Shown here piece after piece: positions 1 through 11,480 of a DNA stretch of 64,000 nt (the stretch's first letter is position 1; each line of letters opens with the position of its first letter). Made by a program: the position numbers and the translations under genes. A model generated the notes under the pieces. It had not been told where the DNA came from. It did not search any database and saw only the letters and a program-made list of their open reading frames with translations. This DNA comes from Todiramphus chloris collaris (Eukaryota; Chordata; Aves; Coraciiformes; Alcedinidae), in NCBI GenBank assembly GCA_025345505.1, contig JANVCC010000071.1:2927519-2991518 (forward strand), in the 5' to 3' direction.

Positions 1-604
1 GGGGGGGGGCTTCGCCGCAGCCCTGGCTGCTCACTCGCCCCTGCCTCAGTTTCCCCCGTGCTGGGATGGCGTCGGGACACCAAAGGGTGACATCGGAGGC
101 CACGGGCACCAGGCCAGGCTGCTCGGAGGTGGCACGGAAGCCTCCTTGGCTAATCCGATCCAGAGAGCAGAGTCAGCCGGGGGGGCAGGGAGGGCACCTT
201 TCCCCCTGCTCTGAAGTCCTAAAGAACTTTGGTGCAAAGCCCGGGCTCTGTGCGGATTTTGGTGTAATTAGCAGAGCAGGAACAATCCGTGGTTCGTTAA
301 TTCGGGCTCGTGCAAGTGATCTGAGCCTCTGGACTTTGCCATGAGAGGGTGAAGGACTAATTTTGGGGGGTTTTAAGCGAAAAAAAAGCCACCCGTGTGC
401 ACCAGAAACACCAGTGGCCAGGGAGGTGGGTGCCACGCCGAGCTCCGCGGGCTCTGCTGCTGATGGGAAAGTGCCAGGGAAAGAGCCCAGTGGGGGCCTG
501 ACCAAAAGAAAAAAAGAAAAAAGGTGATTTTTTTTTTTTTTTTGACCCACTCGTAGGGCTTTTTTGAGTCCTGACTCATGATTTTTTTAACACCAGGGGT
601 TGGA

Positions 605-715
605 AATACGGAGTTAAAAATAGCAAACTGGCAGGCGTAAGGCTGAGACGGATCGTCGTTAGTGATTAATTAATGGAGTCGGGGATGATTTTTAAGGCCG
701 GAAAGGGATCATTTA
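605..715. promoter_or_regulatory. Candidate conserved noncoding element with homeodomain-type sites
   Basis: An AT-richer island in GC-rich flanks with a GATTAATTAAT core at about 664-674, a good homeodomain-type site. Nothing in it reads as coding. The regulatory role is inferred from composition and motif only. Confidence 0.25.
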
Positions 716-2224
716 GATGGGGCAACCCGTCTCTCTCGCAGAGGTTTGATTGAAGGACTCGTGGTGATGGAGAAGTGGTCCAGCTCCGGGCACCACGGGC
801 GAGCAGAGGGCAGCGGGAGGGTCTCACGTGAGGCTGGTGGTGTCTGAAATGGGTTTTTAGAGTCTTGAGTCTCCTCCAGTACCGATTTCATGTTGTTTAC
901 AAGCACCTTCTGTTCCAGGGTAGAGGCACCCAGGCAGCTCGGGGGTGCTGAGCCCCTGTGGTGGCAGCTGCCTGGTCACAGCGTCCTCCTTTCCAAGGAC
1001 AGCAGCTCCTGCACGTCTCCACCGGCTCCATTTCAGCATTTCTGTGCTAATAGTTTTTTGGTTTAACCCCAGGAAGGCGGTGGCCACACCGTGCTCCACT
1101 GGCCCGTGGAATATCCCTCTGGGTGCGGCGATGGCTGCAGGCTTTGCGGGACCCCCATCCCCAGATTCCTCAGGAGGATGCAGCCCCCCGAGCTCCGCTG
1201 AAATCACCCAGCTTTACGCCTCGGTGAGGCTCAGGATCCGGCCAGCAGCTCACCGCTTCCCCTGGCACCTCTCCATCCGGCTGGGCCCCCCTGATTCCTC
1301 TCCATCCAGCCCACCCACCCAAACTCCCCAGCCACGGGCTCCTCCCAGCTCCACGTCCCCTCCCCAGCATCTGGCTTCGATTTGCTCCCTTGCACCGAAT
1401 TCCCCGAGGCCGGGGCTGCCCCTTCGGCCTCGCACCTTTGCAGGTGGCTGGGGGGGGGATGCTGCGGAGCTCGGGCCTCCTTGGACGCACCAGTTTCGAT
1501 GGTGGCCGCTGAGGTTTGCACGATACCACTGAGGTTTGGTGGCCACTGAGGTTTGCCCGGTGCCACCCACTCCCCTGAGTCCCCGCGGTGCCCCAGCAGC
1601 CGGGCAGAGCGGAGCACTGAGCCAGCTGTGGCAGAGCTGGGGGGCTTGGGGGGGTCATCCCCGTGTCCCCCAGTCCCATGCCATGCAGGGGACCACAGCC
1701 CCCTGTGCTCACCGTGGCTTCATTGGCACCTCCCAGGCTCTGTCGCCTCTCTCCGGCAGCTCTCGGCGCGGGCTCCTGCCCCGGTTCGGCTCGGCCCCGG
1801 TAAATCGGTGCATCCATCGCGGCCGGGAGGGCTGAGAAAGGCGGCCTGGGGTACCCTCCAGCCCGGCTGGCTCCTTCTCTGCTCCCTGGCTGTGACATCC
1901 GCACGTCCCTCCCTGCCTTCCCTCCCGCCATCCCTCTCCCCAGCCTTATCTCCTGATAGGTACAAGCGATACAAGCAGTGACGCTCGTGTAACAAGCTGC
2001 CGGCTGCCGGGCACCCAGGAGAATCCCGGAGAGAGGGGGTGATTTATGGGCAGAGCGGGCGGGAGGGGAGCCGGGAGGAGCTGAGCCGGGGACACCGGCT
2101 CCCATCGCCGACTCCCCCGGTACCTTTGCTCCCGGCTGATCGGGATGCGGGGCCGTGCCTGGTGCCGGCGGGCGGCCCCGGAACGGGGAGGGGGGGGTTG
2201 GGGGGGTGGAGGGGCGGCTGCTGG

Positions 2225-2410
2225 AGCCCCCGCTCCGTCCCTCTGGAGCCATTGATTTCCATGAAACAAGGCAGCCGGGTGTGTAATTGCGCACAGCGAC
2301 GGCAGCAGCCTCCTTTACATGCCCATTCGGCGGGGCCCTGCTCGCAGGAAATGAAACTTTTCAGGCCACTAGACATTTAGTTTTGTTCAGCTGTTAATTC
2401 CCCCGCCCCG
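2225..2410. promoter_or_regulatory. Candidate conserved noncoding element
   Basis: AT-richer, low-repetition sequence between GC-rich blocks, containing TGTAATTGCGCA-like and ACATTTAGTTTTG-like stretches. It has no coding signature. I call it a candidate enhancer only because its texture resembles vertebrate conserved elements; conservation itself was not measured. Confidence 0.22.
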
Positions 2411-2734
2411 GGGGAGAGGAGGGGGCAGGGAGGGTTGATGGGGTGGGCTGGGGGCTGCTGCCACACACACCCCCCCCCCCCCCCCCCCCCAGCTTGGGAG
2501 CATCCAGAGGAAGCGATGAGTGGGAGCATCCCGGGAGGTCGTTGCGTCTCGCCCGCACCCAGGGCACCTTCTCTGCCCCTTTGCCCCCAGCCCGAACCCG
2601 GCTTGGCCGTTGGGAGAGGCGAAGCAGCCACGGAGCAGCCGCATCCCGGCCCCGAGCGCTTTGCCGGGGAGCGATTTCTCCCCCCAGGCACGGAGCGAGC
2701 AGCCATTCCCCTCGGCGAGCTCCTCTCTCGCAAG

Positions 2735-2860
2735 GTAACCGGCATTATATTCGGACCAATTGCTCCAGCATGATCCTCCTGAATGTTGCACAGCATGTAC
2801 ACGGCGTCTTATGTAAAATACATGCCCCTGGGTGAGCCTTTTAATAGCAATGGCTCCTGC
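2735..2860. promoter_or_regulatory. Candidate conserved noncoding element
   Basis: A complex, non-repetitive AT-richer island with GCATTATATTCGG, CCAATTG and TTATGTAAAATACATG segments; the last is a near-palindrome and a possible POU- or C/EBP-like site. It is surrounded by G- and C-run-rich sequence. The regulatory role is inferred. Confidence 0.28.
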
Positions 2861-3409
2861 CCGGGGGGCGGGGGGGGGGCCGCTCTCTGCCACGGCGGTG
2901 CCAAGAAATGATTGAAAAGTTGGGGCTCGCCGTAGGAAACACCCCGCTGGGGGGAACAACGTGTTTTCATTCCCCTGCCAGGTAACAGATGAAAAGAATT
3001 GCAATGAATGCTAATGGGGTGGGGAGCGGGAGGCTGCCGGGGCTGGAGCCGGGGCTGGGCAGACTCTGGGGTGAGAGGGGATGGGAACGGGGGGGGGGTC
3101 CAGCCCTGGGAACGAGGGAGCGGCCGAGGGATCCCCGTTTTGCATCCCGGAGCCGGCCACTCGAAGGACGGCACGTCCCGGTACAGGGCACTGCGGGGAG
3201 GATGCTCTGGGACGCTGTACCAAAATCGTGTCTCTTTTTTTTTTTTTTGTTTTTCTTCAGCAAAACGCAGCTGGGTGAGGAAGTCGGCTCCTAAAATTCC
3301 CCTCGGCGGGAGCTCCCATCCCGGCCGTCGCCTTCCCCGCTCCACGGCCGAGCTGCCGCTGAACCCGCTCCTCGTCGGGAGCCGGCAAAAGGCTGCGCCG
3401 GGCTGAGCT

Positions 3410-3715
3410 GTTTGTAAATGCAGGCGCTCCGGCGAGCGGGGGGATAAACACGGCTGAATAGCCTTCATCCACTCCAGTAAATATTTTATATTACACACCA
3501 AGAAAAGACACTCCTATTTAAATGATTTATAAAGGAAGATCATGTAGAGGTTTCTATAAAATATGTAGGGCTCCTAATCCCGACATCATCAAGCAAAGAG
3601 GACTGAAATCATATATTACCTTTTCAACAGCCTCGCCGGCTGCGGGGATACAACTGACAAATAAAAGTGTGTTTACAGCTTTTGGGCTCCTCTGGGGAGA
3701 GGTAAATCACGGCGG
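3410..3715. promoter_or_regulatory. Candidate conserved noncoding element, AT-rich island
   Basis: About 300 bp of AT-rich, non-repetitive DNA inside a GC-rich region. It contains forkhead-like GTAAATA near 3477, CTATTTAAATG, TTTATAAAGG and ATATATTACC stretches. The frames crossing it show no protein family. This is one of the largest such islands in the left part of the window and the one I would test first for conservation. Confidence 0.32.
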
Positions 3716-4289
3716 GGGTGGGAAAGGGAAAGAAAGCCGGAAATTAAGTGGCAATTTCTGTCCGTCACGGCAGCGTGGGGCGGGGGGGATGCCGGACTCG
3801 GGGGTCCCGGTGTCCCCGTTCCGAGCAGTGATGCTCATCCCCCAGTGGGATCCGGGGGGGGGGGTGTGGGCACAGAGTAGAAACCTCTCCGGGATGCCCA
3901 GAACCACGCTGGTGTGTGCTGGGTTGGCTTGGTGCACACCGAGGCCGTGCCGGGCTGGACCCGGAGCAACCATCAGGGATGGGCTTTCCACGGAGTCAGG
4001 ATCAGGCCCGCGGGGACACAACCCCATTTAACCTCGGGGCCACCACCTGCCCCCTCCACGCAGGACGTTCCCGTTGCCCCATCCCCTTGCCGCATCCCTT
4101 CGGGTCCATTTATCGAAGCTTCCCCCCCCCACCACAGACCCACCCACGGCCACCATCTCCCCAAGGGGGACCGGGGGGACCCTCGCCCCGGCCGATGGCA
4201 CACAGGGTGCTGGGCGAGGGGCAGGGCCGGGCTCTGGCAGCGGCGGCAGCGATTTGGCATGAGGCGGCGGGAGGCACCAGCCGAATGGG

Positions 4290-4460
4290 GCCCTGGCCGC
4301 CGCGTTATTAAGGGATTAGCAAGTTGTCTTGGCGCTCAATTGTAGATAAGTGCCGCATTTTGTATTATCTTTTCACGCTGCACCGCGAAGGATGACAAAG
4401 AGACAACATGGGTGTCATGGCCTTCAGCATATCATTAAGGGTAATTTGTCTTGCGGGGAG
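4290..4460. promoter_or_regulatory. Candidate conserved noncoding element
   Basis: A sharply bounded AT-richer block with TTATTAAGGGATTAG, CTCAATTGTAGATAAG, TTTTGTATTATC and SOX-like GACAAAG motifs, directly left of a GGGGAGG-rich stretch. It is non-coding in all frames. The enhancer role is inferred from motif density alone. Confidence 0.3.
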
Positions 4461-5992
4461 GGGGAGGGCGAAGGGAGAGAGGGAAGGAGAGGAGGCGAGG
4501 GAGGAGAGGGAACAGCAGCCCGGGAGGAGAGAGGGGATTAAAAACTAAGGAGAGGAGATTAGGAGTGAAATGCGAACTGTATTCAGAGTCAGCCAGGCAG
4601 GGAGAAGCAAATAGCCGGGGAGGGGACGGCTGTGCCGCGGGGGCTCAGCCCGGCAGCCGGGGCCAAGGCGGCAGGAGAAAGCCCCAGGGCTGGGATGGAG
4701 GAGACAGGGTGGTGGGCAAGGTGTGTGTGTGGCTTCGGAGACCTCCCCCCTTCTTTTCCAGTGCAGAAAAACCCCGAACCCACTCCCAGGCTCCAACCAT
4801 GTGCATTAATCTGTGATAACGAGCAGCCGCCCAGCCCAGGGTCACGGGCAAGGAGGCACAGGCAGGCTCAGGAGAGGCCGTTTCTCCCCTTAATGACCGA
4901 CCAACCGTTTCCATGGGCCTGGGGGGCTGCGGAAGGGGCTGGGGCACAGCAGCAGCTCCCTGATGCAACCCACTCCTCGGTGCGACCTGCTCCTGGTGTA
5001 ACCCCATTTCTCCCAGGCTTTGCAGCCCCTCCAGCCCCACTCAGCCCCATCCTTGTGCGGCCCATGGCAGGGTCTTCTCCCTGCCTCGCCGGGCACCGAA
5101 GGGTGAAGGCAAGAGTAATAGGAGGAGGAAAAGGTAGGAGAAATCCAGCAAAGCCCCCCTAGGCCTGGGAAAGCGGGGGCTGAGCCGGGGGCGGTTTGTT
5201 CTATCGGTCAATCAATCAATCGGGACTAAAGGCTGGGTATCGATCGGGGAAGATGGCTTTTCAGGGGCTGGATAATGGAAATCTGCATCTGGAGACAGTC
5301 AAATGGAACGGCTAAAGCCACGGTCACTGCTGCGAGGAGACCTGATGTGCAGGAGGAGAAACCCAGTGACGCCAGCTCCCCTCGCCCAAATCCTGCCTCA
5401 GCCCCTTCCCGCAGAGCCCGGGGCGCTGGTGAGAGGCTGGTGCCAGCCCCGGGGAGATGAAGCCGCCCTGTGCCAGAGGCATCCAGGTACCACTGTGGTC
5501 CCCCAGCCTCTTCCTCCCCCGAGAGGGACTTGGGATACTGGGGAAGGGGATGGGGACAGGGCTGGGGACGGGGACAGGGCATCCTCCTGCACCACCTCCC
5601 TCCCCTCCCCTTCTGATAATCCTATTTTTGAACCAGGGGATTAGGATCAATACTTCACTCCTAATGCTGTGGTAATACAGTGTTACACCGCCAGCGCCAG
5701 TTCCCTGCTGAAACACTTAAGGTAGTTTAAACCCATTTGTGCCGGGGAGTGCCGTGAATCCACAACGAGCTGGTAGCGCGGCAGAGGCGGAGGCTCGGCA
5801 GGGTGGCACGCTGGGTGCCAGCCTGACAGCTGCCCGCACGGCTGCTGGCCCAATCCAGCTCTGGGTGGCCACAGTCAGCGAGGGGATGGTGATGCTTTGA
5901 GCCCACGGGGCTTCTGGACCCCAAAACGGGCATCCCTCGTGTGAGCATCCCTAGTGCAAATCGAGCCCTTGTGCAATTAGTTGTGGCTCCTG

Positions 5993-6293
5993 GGTTTTGG
6001 GTGCCCTGGGCTCTACCCGGGTTTTTGGGTCCTCCAGCCATGCCCTGGGTGTTGGGTGCCCCCGTTTCTGCCCTGGGTGTTGGGTGCCCCCGGTTCTGCC
6101 CTGGGTTTTGGGTGCCCCCAGCCATGCCCTGGGTGTTGGGTGACCCTGGTTCTTCCCTGTGTGTTGGGTGCCCCCGGTTCTGCCCTGGGTTTGGGTGCCC
6201 CCAGCCATGCCCTGGCTGTTGGGTGACCCTGGTTCTTCCCTGTGTGTTGGGTGCCCCCGGTTCTGCCCTGGGTGTTGGGTGCACCCCTCCCGG
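5993..6293. repeat. 28-bp minisatellite
   Basis: A tandem array with a 28-bp period. The CCCT anchor recurs at 6043, 6071, 6099, 6127, 6155, 6183, 6210, 6238 and 6266 (one unit is 27 bp), preceded by one or two degenerate units from about 5993. A typical unit is a CCCTGGGTGTTGGGTG core followed by CCCCCGGTTCTG or CCCCCAGCCATG. Long ORFs cross it on both strands but have no family similarity; I treat it as non-coding. Confidence 0.93.
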
Positions 6294-9200
6294 GCACCCT
6301 GGCAGCCCCTCACCCCCAGTGGGACGACTGCAGCGCAGGGCCGGGGCACGGAAACCCGACCATCTCTCACTCCAAATTAGCTGAGGGGTTTGGAAGCAAA
6401 CGCCCAGGGAATAGAAACACAAATATTTCCATCCAGTGCTATAATTATGAATTAGAGCAAAGCTCTGTCTTTATTAGGTGCTAATAGAGATAAAGGGGGT
6501 TTTGAAATGCAAGGCACAGCGATATAAATGCTAATTCACCCGGAGACCTTCCTCTCTCCCCAGACCGCAGAGAACCGACATTTCAAGGCAACTTCTCTCC
6601 AAAAGAAAATCCTGGACGAGCAAACTCCAAGCAACCACCTCAGCAACTTAATGAAGTTTGTTTAGCAATGCGGCAGCTCCCCCTCTGCAGGCACCAGTGA
6701 TGCCCCAGCGAAGCCCAGCGCTGGGTGCAGGGCAGGGGGTGACTGGGCACAAAGCAGAGCCCTTGGCCCAGCTCCTGCCACTGCCAGGGCTGCGAGTGCT
6801 TCGAAGCTTCCAAGGTGGGTCATTAGGAACTGAGAGGATCCTATCGAAGGGAAAGTGGCTCGAGAGGGCTCATCCTGCTTGCCGTGACCGGCCGAGAGAT
6901 CCCGGCTGCCCTCTGCTCCTGGCTCCTCTGCTCTGGGGAACCCCTGGTGCAGCCCAGACCATGATTTACCCCCAGGTCGGGTGTGTGAAGCTCGTTACAA
7001 CAGCCCTGGCTTTACCCGGTGCCCCCCATCCCCCCAAATATGTATTTTTCCATTTTCTCACGTATCGATTTTCAATCTGTGGCAGAGCAAGCAGACAATC
7101 CCGGCTGAGCTGGCCGGGCTCTCGCTGCCGCTCGCCCGAAAAATCATCCCAGTGACTCGTGGCCGGCCTTGGTGGGTGGCTGATGGGGTGCAGGAGAAGG
7201 GGGGTGGGGGGAGGCTTTGCAGGGGGGGTGCTCCCTTCCGTACTCAAACCATTCCCAGGGATGCCGAGTTCCCCAGTCGGGATGAAGGATACTGGTGAGA
7301 GTGGCTGTGAGGGGCCTGGGTGGGTTCTGGCAGGATGGGACAGATTCTGTGCCAACAGAAAGCGGTGCCATCCCTCCGAGCGGTGCCGAGTGCGCTGGGT
7401 TACACTGGCAAGGATCTGGCCCTCTGTGGTTTTTCAATTAAAACAAAAATATCCTGTAATAACCCACAGAGGGGGGTTTTATTTCCTTCCTTTTTTTGTT
7501 GTGGATTCTTTTTTCTTTTCTTTTATTTCTATTTTTTTTTTTAATAAATCTATTATGAGGAGCTTAGAGATGTATGTAAAACCAGCAAGGGACGACTGGA
7601 GGATTAGGGATTGGTGCTGTCCTGGTGTGACGAGCAAAGAAAAGAAAATCCTGCCAGCACTGGGCAGGGGACGCTGCGTCCGGAGCCGGAGGGGTCACCG
7701 CAGATGCGATAGCTGCGGATGCAGCGGAGACACCCCGATGCCAGCAAAAGGAGGGGGGGGGTTCCCAGAGCAGACCCCCCCACAGCTGCCCAGGCTCCTG
7801 CCGGTTTCCCCACCCGCTCCCTGCCCACCCGCCTCCGGTTTAGCATAAAAGTCATTTTGGTTTGGGCCCCCCGTCTGCTGCTCCCTCATTGCCAGGCAGC
7901 TGAGCGGTGTCCTGAGCATCAGGGGAAGGTTCTGGCTGGGGACCGGGTGCTGTGCAGGGTGAGGAGTGGTTAACCCCCCCCCGCCAAGGATAATTGGCTT
8001 GTTTACCACTTCCCTGACCCCAAAAAGACAATGAAATTGTGCATGAAACCAATAGATTTTAGCCACATGCCTGCAGAGAGAGGCAATATAAATAAAATAC
8101 AGCCAGGGACTCGCGCAGCGGGGCCGGGTAATGGATTCAGAGTGTGAGCGGGGACGTGACGGGGCTGCCCGGGGGTCGGCTGGGGGCTGACCCTTCCCCC
8201 CCTAAAACCCTGCCTGCACCTCGCAGTGATGCTCGGGGTGGCTTTTTGGTGACCAATTTTGCCTTTCCTGAAAGCTGCCCCGTTGGAGCTGGCTGGCCTG
8301 GGCCACTGAACCCGCTCTGCAGAGATGTTTTGGGTGAAAAAAGCCACAGTCTGAGTAAAACCTGCTGCTGGGAGAGAGCGGCTGTGGGACAGGCTCAGGG
8401 TGCAGAGATGAGAGTACTGGGAGCATCCCCAGGACTTCTCATCCCTCATCCCTGCAGCAGGTACCGCGCTGGCACCATCAGAGCCCCTGCTCATCCTCTT
8501 GCTTTAACGCACCACCTCTATTTATTCTGCTCCTGTAACTGTAAAATTGATTTTCTTGCAACAAGACGCTTGTCTTTCACTACTGAACGCACCCAAACGC
8601 TCCAACATAAGACACTGGCAATTTTTAATTAGTTTCCTTTATACCTCTTGCCTCCCCAAGCAGGCATGTGGAACCGGAACAGGGGAGCCCAAAAAGGAGC
8701 AGGATCCAGAGGTGACAAAAGCCCTTTTTATTCTTGATATGATTATTAATAATACACATCGTTTGCCTAACGAGGCGGGAGCGCGGGAGGGCAGAGGAAA
8801 GCTGCAACAGGCGCAGGGAGGTGATTAAAGCATCTTTTCTCCGCAGGGCTGGAGAAACATCTTTAACTGCTGTCATCTTCAAGTAGTAGCTCTGAGCAGC
8901 TCCTCACCTCCTGGCCCCCACCCCACCAACTCCCACCTGTGCCCAAACTGGTCCTGCTGGGCCGAGCACTGTCCCAGCATGGCATGAGAGTGAGTGGCCA
9001 GTCCCTGCCCTGCTTGGCCACATCCTGGTCCCTCGTGGCCACGAGCCTGGCTGAGGTGACATCACCTTGGGCAGGGGGGGCAAGGGTGTCAGGACCCCCT
9101 GGATGGTGAACGGATAACGCATACGGCTGATAGCAGGGAAGGACTAATTGGGAGAGCCACGCTGCACATCACACCCAGCTAATAATGAGCTTGGAGTCAT

Positions 9201-9420
9201 TAAAGCTTTAATGGCTGGTTTGCAGAGAGCCCTGCTGCTCTGCTGGGCTCCCACCCTGCCCCTGGCACCCTGTGGCATCCCCGGCTCCCTGCACGCTTGC
9301 TGTTGTTCACCCCATGCCCTCCCCAAAGCATGTGGTCGGCTTGGCCTTGTGGGGTGGGAGGGTTGGCTGGAGCCCCTCGAGCATCCTCGGGGCTGGGCAG
9401 AGTCAGGGGGCCCCCAGAGA
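6294..9420. other. Intergenic stretch, no gene recognised
   Basis: GC-rich DNA with AT-richer islands near 6380-6545 (listed), 7420-7600 (T-rich, with low-complexity runs), 7980-8110 and 8500-8770. No exon pairs with plausible splice sites and protein similarity were found on either strand. Confidence 0.55.
6380..6545. promoter_or_regulatory. Candidate conserved noncoding element with homeodomain-type sites
   Basis: An AT-rich, non-repetitive island containing CTATAATTATGAATTAG and TATTAGGTGCTAATAG, both carrying TAAT/ATTA homeodomain-type cores. It lies just right of the 28-bp minisatellite. Non-coding. Role inferred. Confidence 0.3.
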
Positions 9421-9846
9421 ACTTGAGGGGAATCTGGGGGGAACTTGGGGAGAATCTGGAGAGAATCCAGGGAGAATGTGAGGAGAGTCGGGAGACAACT
9501 TGGAAGAATCTGGCGAGACCATGAGGAGAACTTGGGAAGAACCCAGAGAGACCATGAGGAGAACTTGGGAAGAACCCAGAGAGACCATGAGGAGAACCTG
9601 GGAAGAACCCAGAGAGACCATGAGGAGAACCTGGGGAGAACCCAGAGAGACCATGAGGAGAACTTGGGAAGAACCCAGAGAGACCATGAAGAGAACCTGG
9701 GAAGAGCCCAGAGAGACCATGAGGAGAACCTGGGGAGAACCCAGAGAGACCATGAGGAGAACCTGGGGAGAACCCACAGAGACCATGAGGAGAATTTGGG
9801 AAGAACCCAGAGAGACCATGAGGAGAACCTGGGGAGAACTTGGAGG
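9421..9846. repeat. 33-bp minisatellite, open in both orientations
   Basis: Ten regular 33-bp units start with GAGACCATG at 9515, 9548, 9581, 9614, 9647, 9680, 9713, 9746, 9779 and 9812. Degenerate related sequence extends left to about 9421. Because 33 is a multiple of three, no frame shift accumulates and long ORFs run through on both strands with an 11-residue period. The plus strand reads as polar RDHEENLGRTQ units and the minus strand as VSLGSSQVLLM-like units. There is no initiation or splicing context suggesting a real gene. Confidence 0.95.
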
Positions 9847-9869
9847 GAATGTGGAGAGAAGGTCAAGAG

Positions 9870-10870
9870 GAGGTAAGGTCAGAGGGGTCTCTCGGGCTGT
9901 AAAGAGAGAGCAAAGCCCCCCTGACCCCTCTGGCAGCGCAAGGGCACCGGGAGCACGCAGTCGGGAGCGCAGGAGCGCGCGGACGCGTGCGCACCCGAAC
10001 GAGCCGCCCGAAAGAAGTTACCAGGGTGGGGGAAAGGGGAGAGGAGGGGAGAAAAAAAAAAAAGAACTGGGCGGGGGGAGAAGAGAAAAAAGCCGAAGGA
10101 AAGTCCTGCAGCCTTTTTGCCTTGTCAGTTCTCCGTCTGCTGTCACTCAGGCGCCGAATTCTCCTTCAAGTTGTCATAGCGAGGCTGGCGGGGATTATGC
10201 CGAGGCTCTGTCCAGAATTGATTCATGTGGAACGCGTGCTTGACGAGCGGAACCGCTGGTGTGAGCGGGAGCCGCTGAGACCCCCTATTTTCCCACCTTC
10301 CTCAGACAATCTGGTATTGTTTGGCCACAGCCTTAGTGATCCCTGCGCCGGGGCTGTGACTGACACAGCTTTGAGGCTCTAAGGCGTATTTTGAATTTCT
10401 AAAACCTCTCAGGAAGTCCCCGGGGTGCCTTCTGCCATTGTCTTGTTTCTCCTTTCGCCTTTTTCCCTTTCCACCCCGAAACCCCTCCCGCCTCCCCCCC
10501 CGCCTCCTCTTTTTTTTTTTCTCCTTCCTCCCCCTAATTCCGGGCCCTACAATCCCCAGCATAACCTGGGTTGGGTTTTTTTTTCCTCTTCTTTCCCCCC
10601 CACCATGTTTACGCTCTGACTCTCTCCGGAGCTGCTCAGCCAGTTCACAAACATGATTTGAAAATAAATAAATAAATAAACTAAAAGAAAAGAGAAAAAC
10701 TAAATAAAGCTCTGAAAGTTCCCAAATCCTCGACCCGCTGTGGAGAAGAAGGGCTTTACTTGTTTGCTTTTAATCAGTTGACACAAGCCCTGAGTTGTGT
10801 TGGAAAAATAATAATAGAAATAAATCCGTCACCTAATCTATCGCCGTCCTGCTGCCCGCTCTGGCCGTTC
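9870..10870. other. Intergenic stretch, no gene recognised
   Basis: Contains a G/A-rich segment (10020-10110), an island with mixed composition at 10115-10330 that may be a conserved element, pyrimidine-rich DNA (10440-10610) and a short AAAT/AATA microsatellite near 10660-10685. No coding signal was found. Confidence 0.5.
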
Positions 10871-10878
10871 GTCCCTCG

Positions 10879-11065
10879 TGCATCCCTTCTCCATCCCTCT
10901 TCCATCCCTTGTCCATCCCTCTTCCAACCCTTGTGCATCCCTCGTGCACCCCTCGTCCATCCCTCCTACATCCCTCATCCACCCCTTGTGCATCCCTCAT
11001 CCACCCCTCATCCATCCCTCCTGCATCCCTCATCCACCCCTTTTCCACCCCTCTTCCACCCCTCA
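10879..11065. repeat. 11-bp minisatellite, 17 units
   Basis: Exactly 187 bp, reading as 17 consecutive 11-bp units of the form TCCATCCCTCT, TGCATCCCTCA or TCCACCCCTCA. Units vary mainly at positions 2, 4-5 and 10-11. The plus-strand ORFs through it (HPSSTPCAS-like) are artefacts of the repeat. Confidence 0.93.
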
Positions 11066-11259
11066 CCCAGCCCCGCTGGGGCCACGCGGAGGGACCGTCC
11101 CGCAGGATCCGGCCAAGGAGTTTCGGTCTCGGTGAAGCTTTTCCACCCAGAGCCCCTGGCCCAGGACCGGGCTGGCCCCGGCGCAGGCTCCGGGCTCTGC
11201 TACTCCCCTCCTTGGGTTCTCGTGTGCCGGGACCACCGAGCCAGCGCTGCCCCCAGCCT

Positions 11260-11480
11260 CTCCGGGGCTTGGCACTGTATAACCATTTCCCATTTCCAGT
11301 CTTAATCTTATAAGAATGAATTGAGAATGACCAGCGTAAATACACAGGTGCCACTGGGAGCAGAAACCACTCTTTAATCTCAGATATGAAAACAATTCCC
11401 TGCTCTGCTCGCTAGCAATCAGCAAGTGCTATCAGTGCCGCGCTCTCCCCGGGAACAGGAGAGCTTATAAATATGAATTA
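11260..11480. promoter_or_regulatory. Candidate conserved noncoding element
   Basis: An AT-richer island with TCTTATAAGAATGAATTGAG, GCGTAAATACACAGG and AAATATGAATTAG segments in a GC-rich background. Non-coding. It is a possible distal enhancer of the downstream kinase gene or an upstream neighbour; inferred only. Confidence 0.28.

Larger units (their letters stand above)
1..5990. other. Intergenic GC-rich DNA, no gene recognised
   Basis: I see no exon with recognisable protein similarity here on either strand. The open frames are long because the DNA is GC-rich, and they overlap in several frames, as expected of shadow ORFs. The stretch alternates GC-rich, G- or C-run-rich sequence (for example a C run near 2470-2490) with AT-richer islands, listed separately. 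By human 19p13.3 gene order the next gene to the left would be EFNA2, but I found no ephrin motif. A distal UTR or an unrecognised lncRNA cannot be excluded. Confidence 0.6.

Noticed and set aside
1170-2294. 374-codon minus-strand ORF
   Set aside because: GC-rich low-complexity composition with overlapping ORFs in several frames on both strands and no family similarity.
9144-9866. Long repetitive ORF on the minus strand
   Set aside because: Its length comes from the 33-bp minisatellite period, and the opposite strand is equally open.
5993-11065. CRISPR-like appearance of regularly spaced repeats
   Set aside because: The 28-, 33- and 11-bp arrays are directly contiguous without unique spacers, in a vertebrate genome; they are minisatellites.
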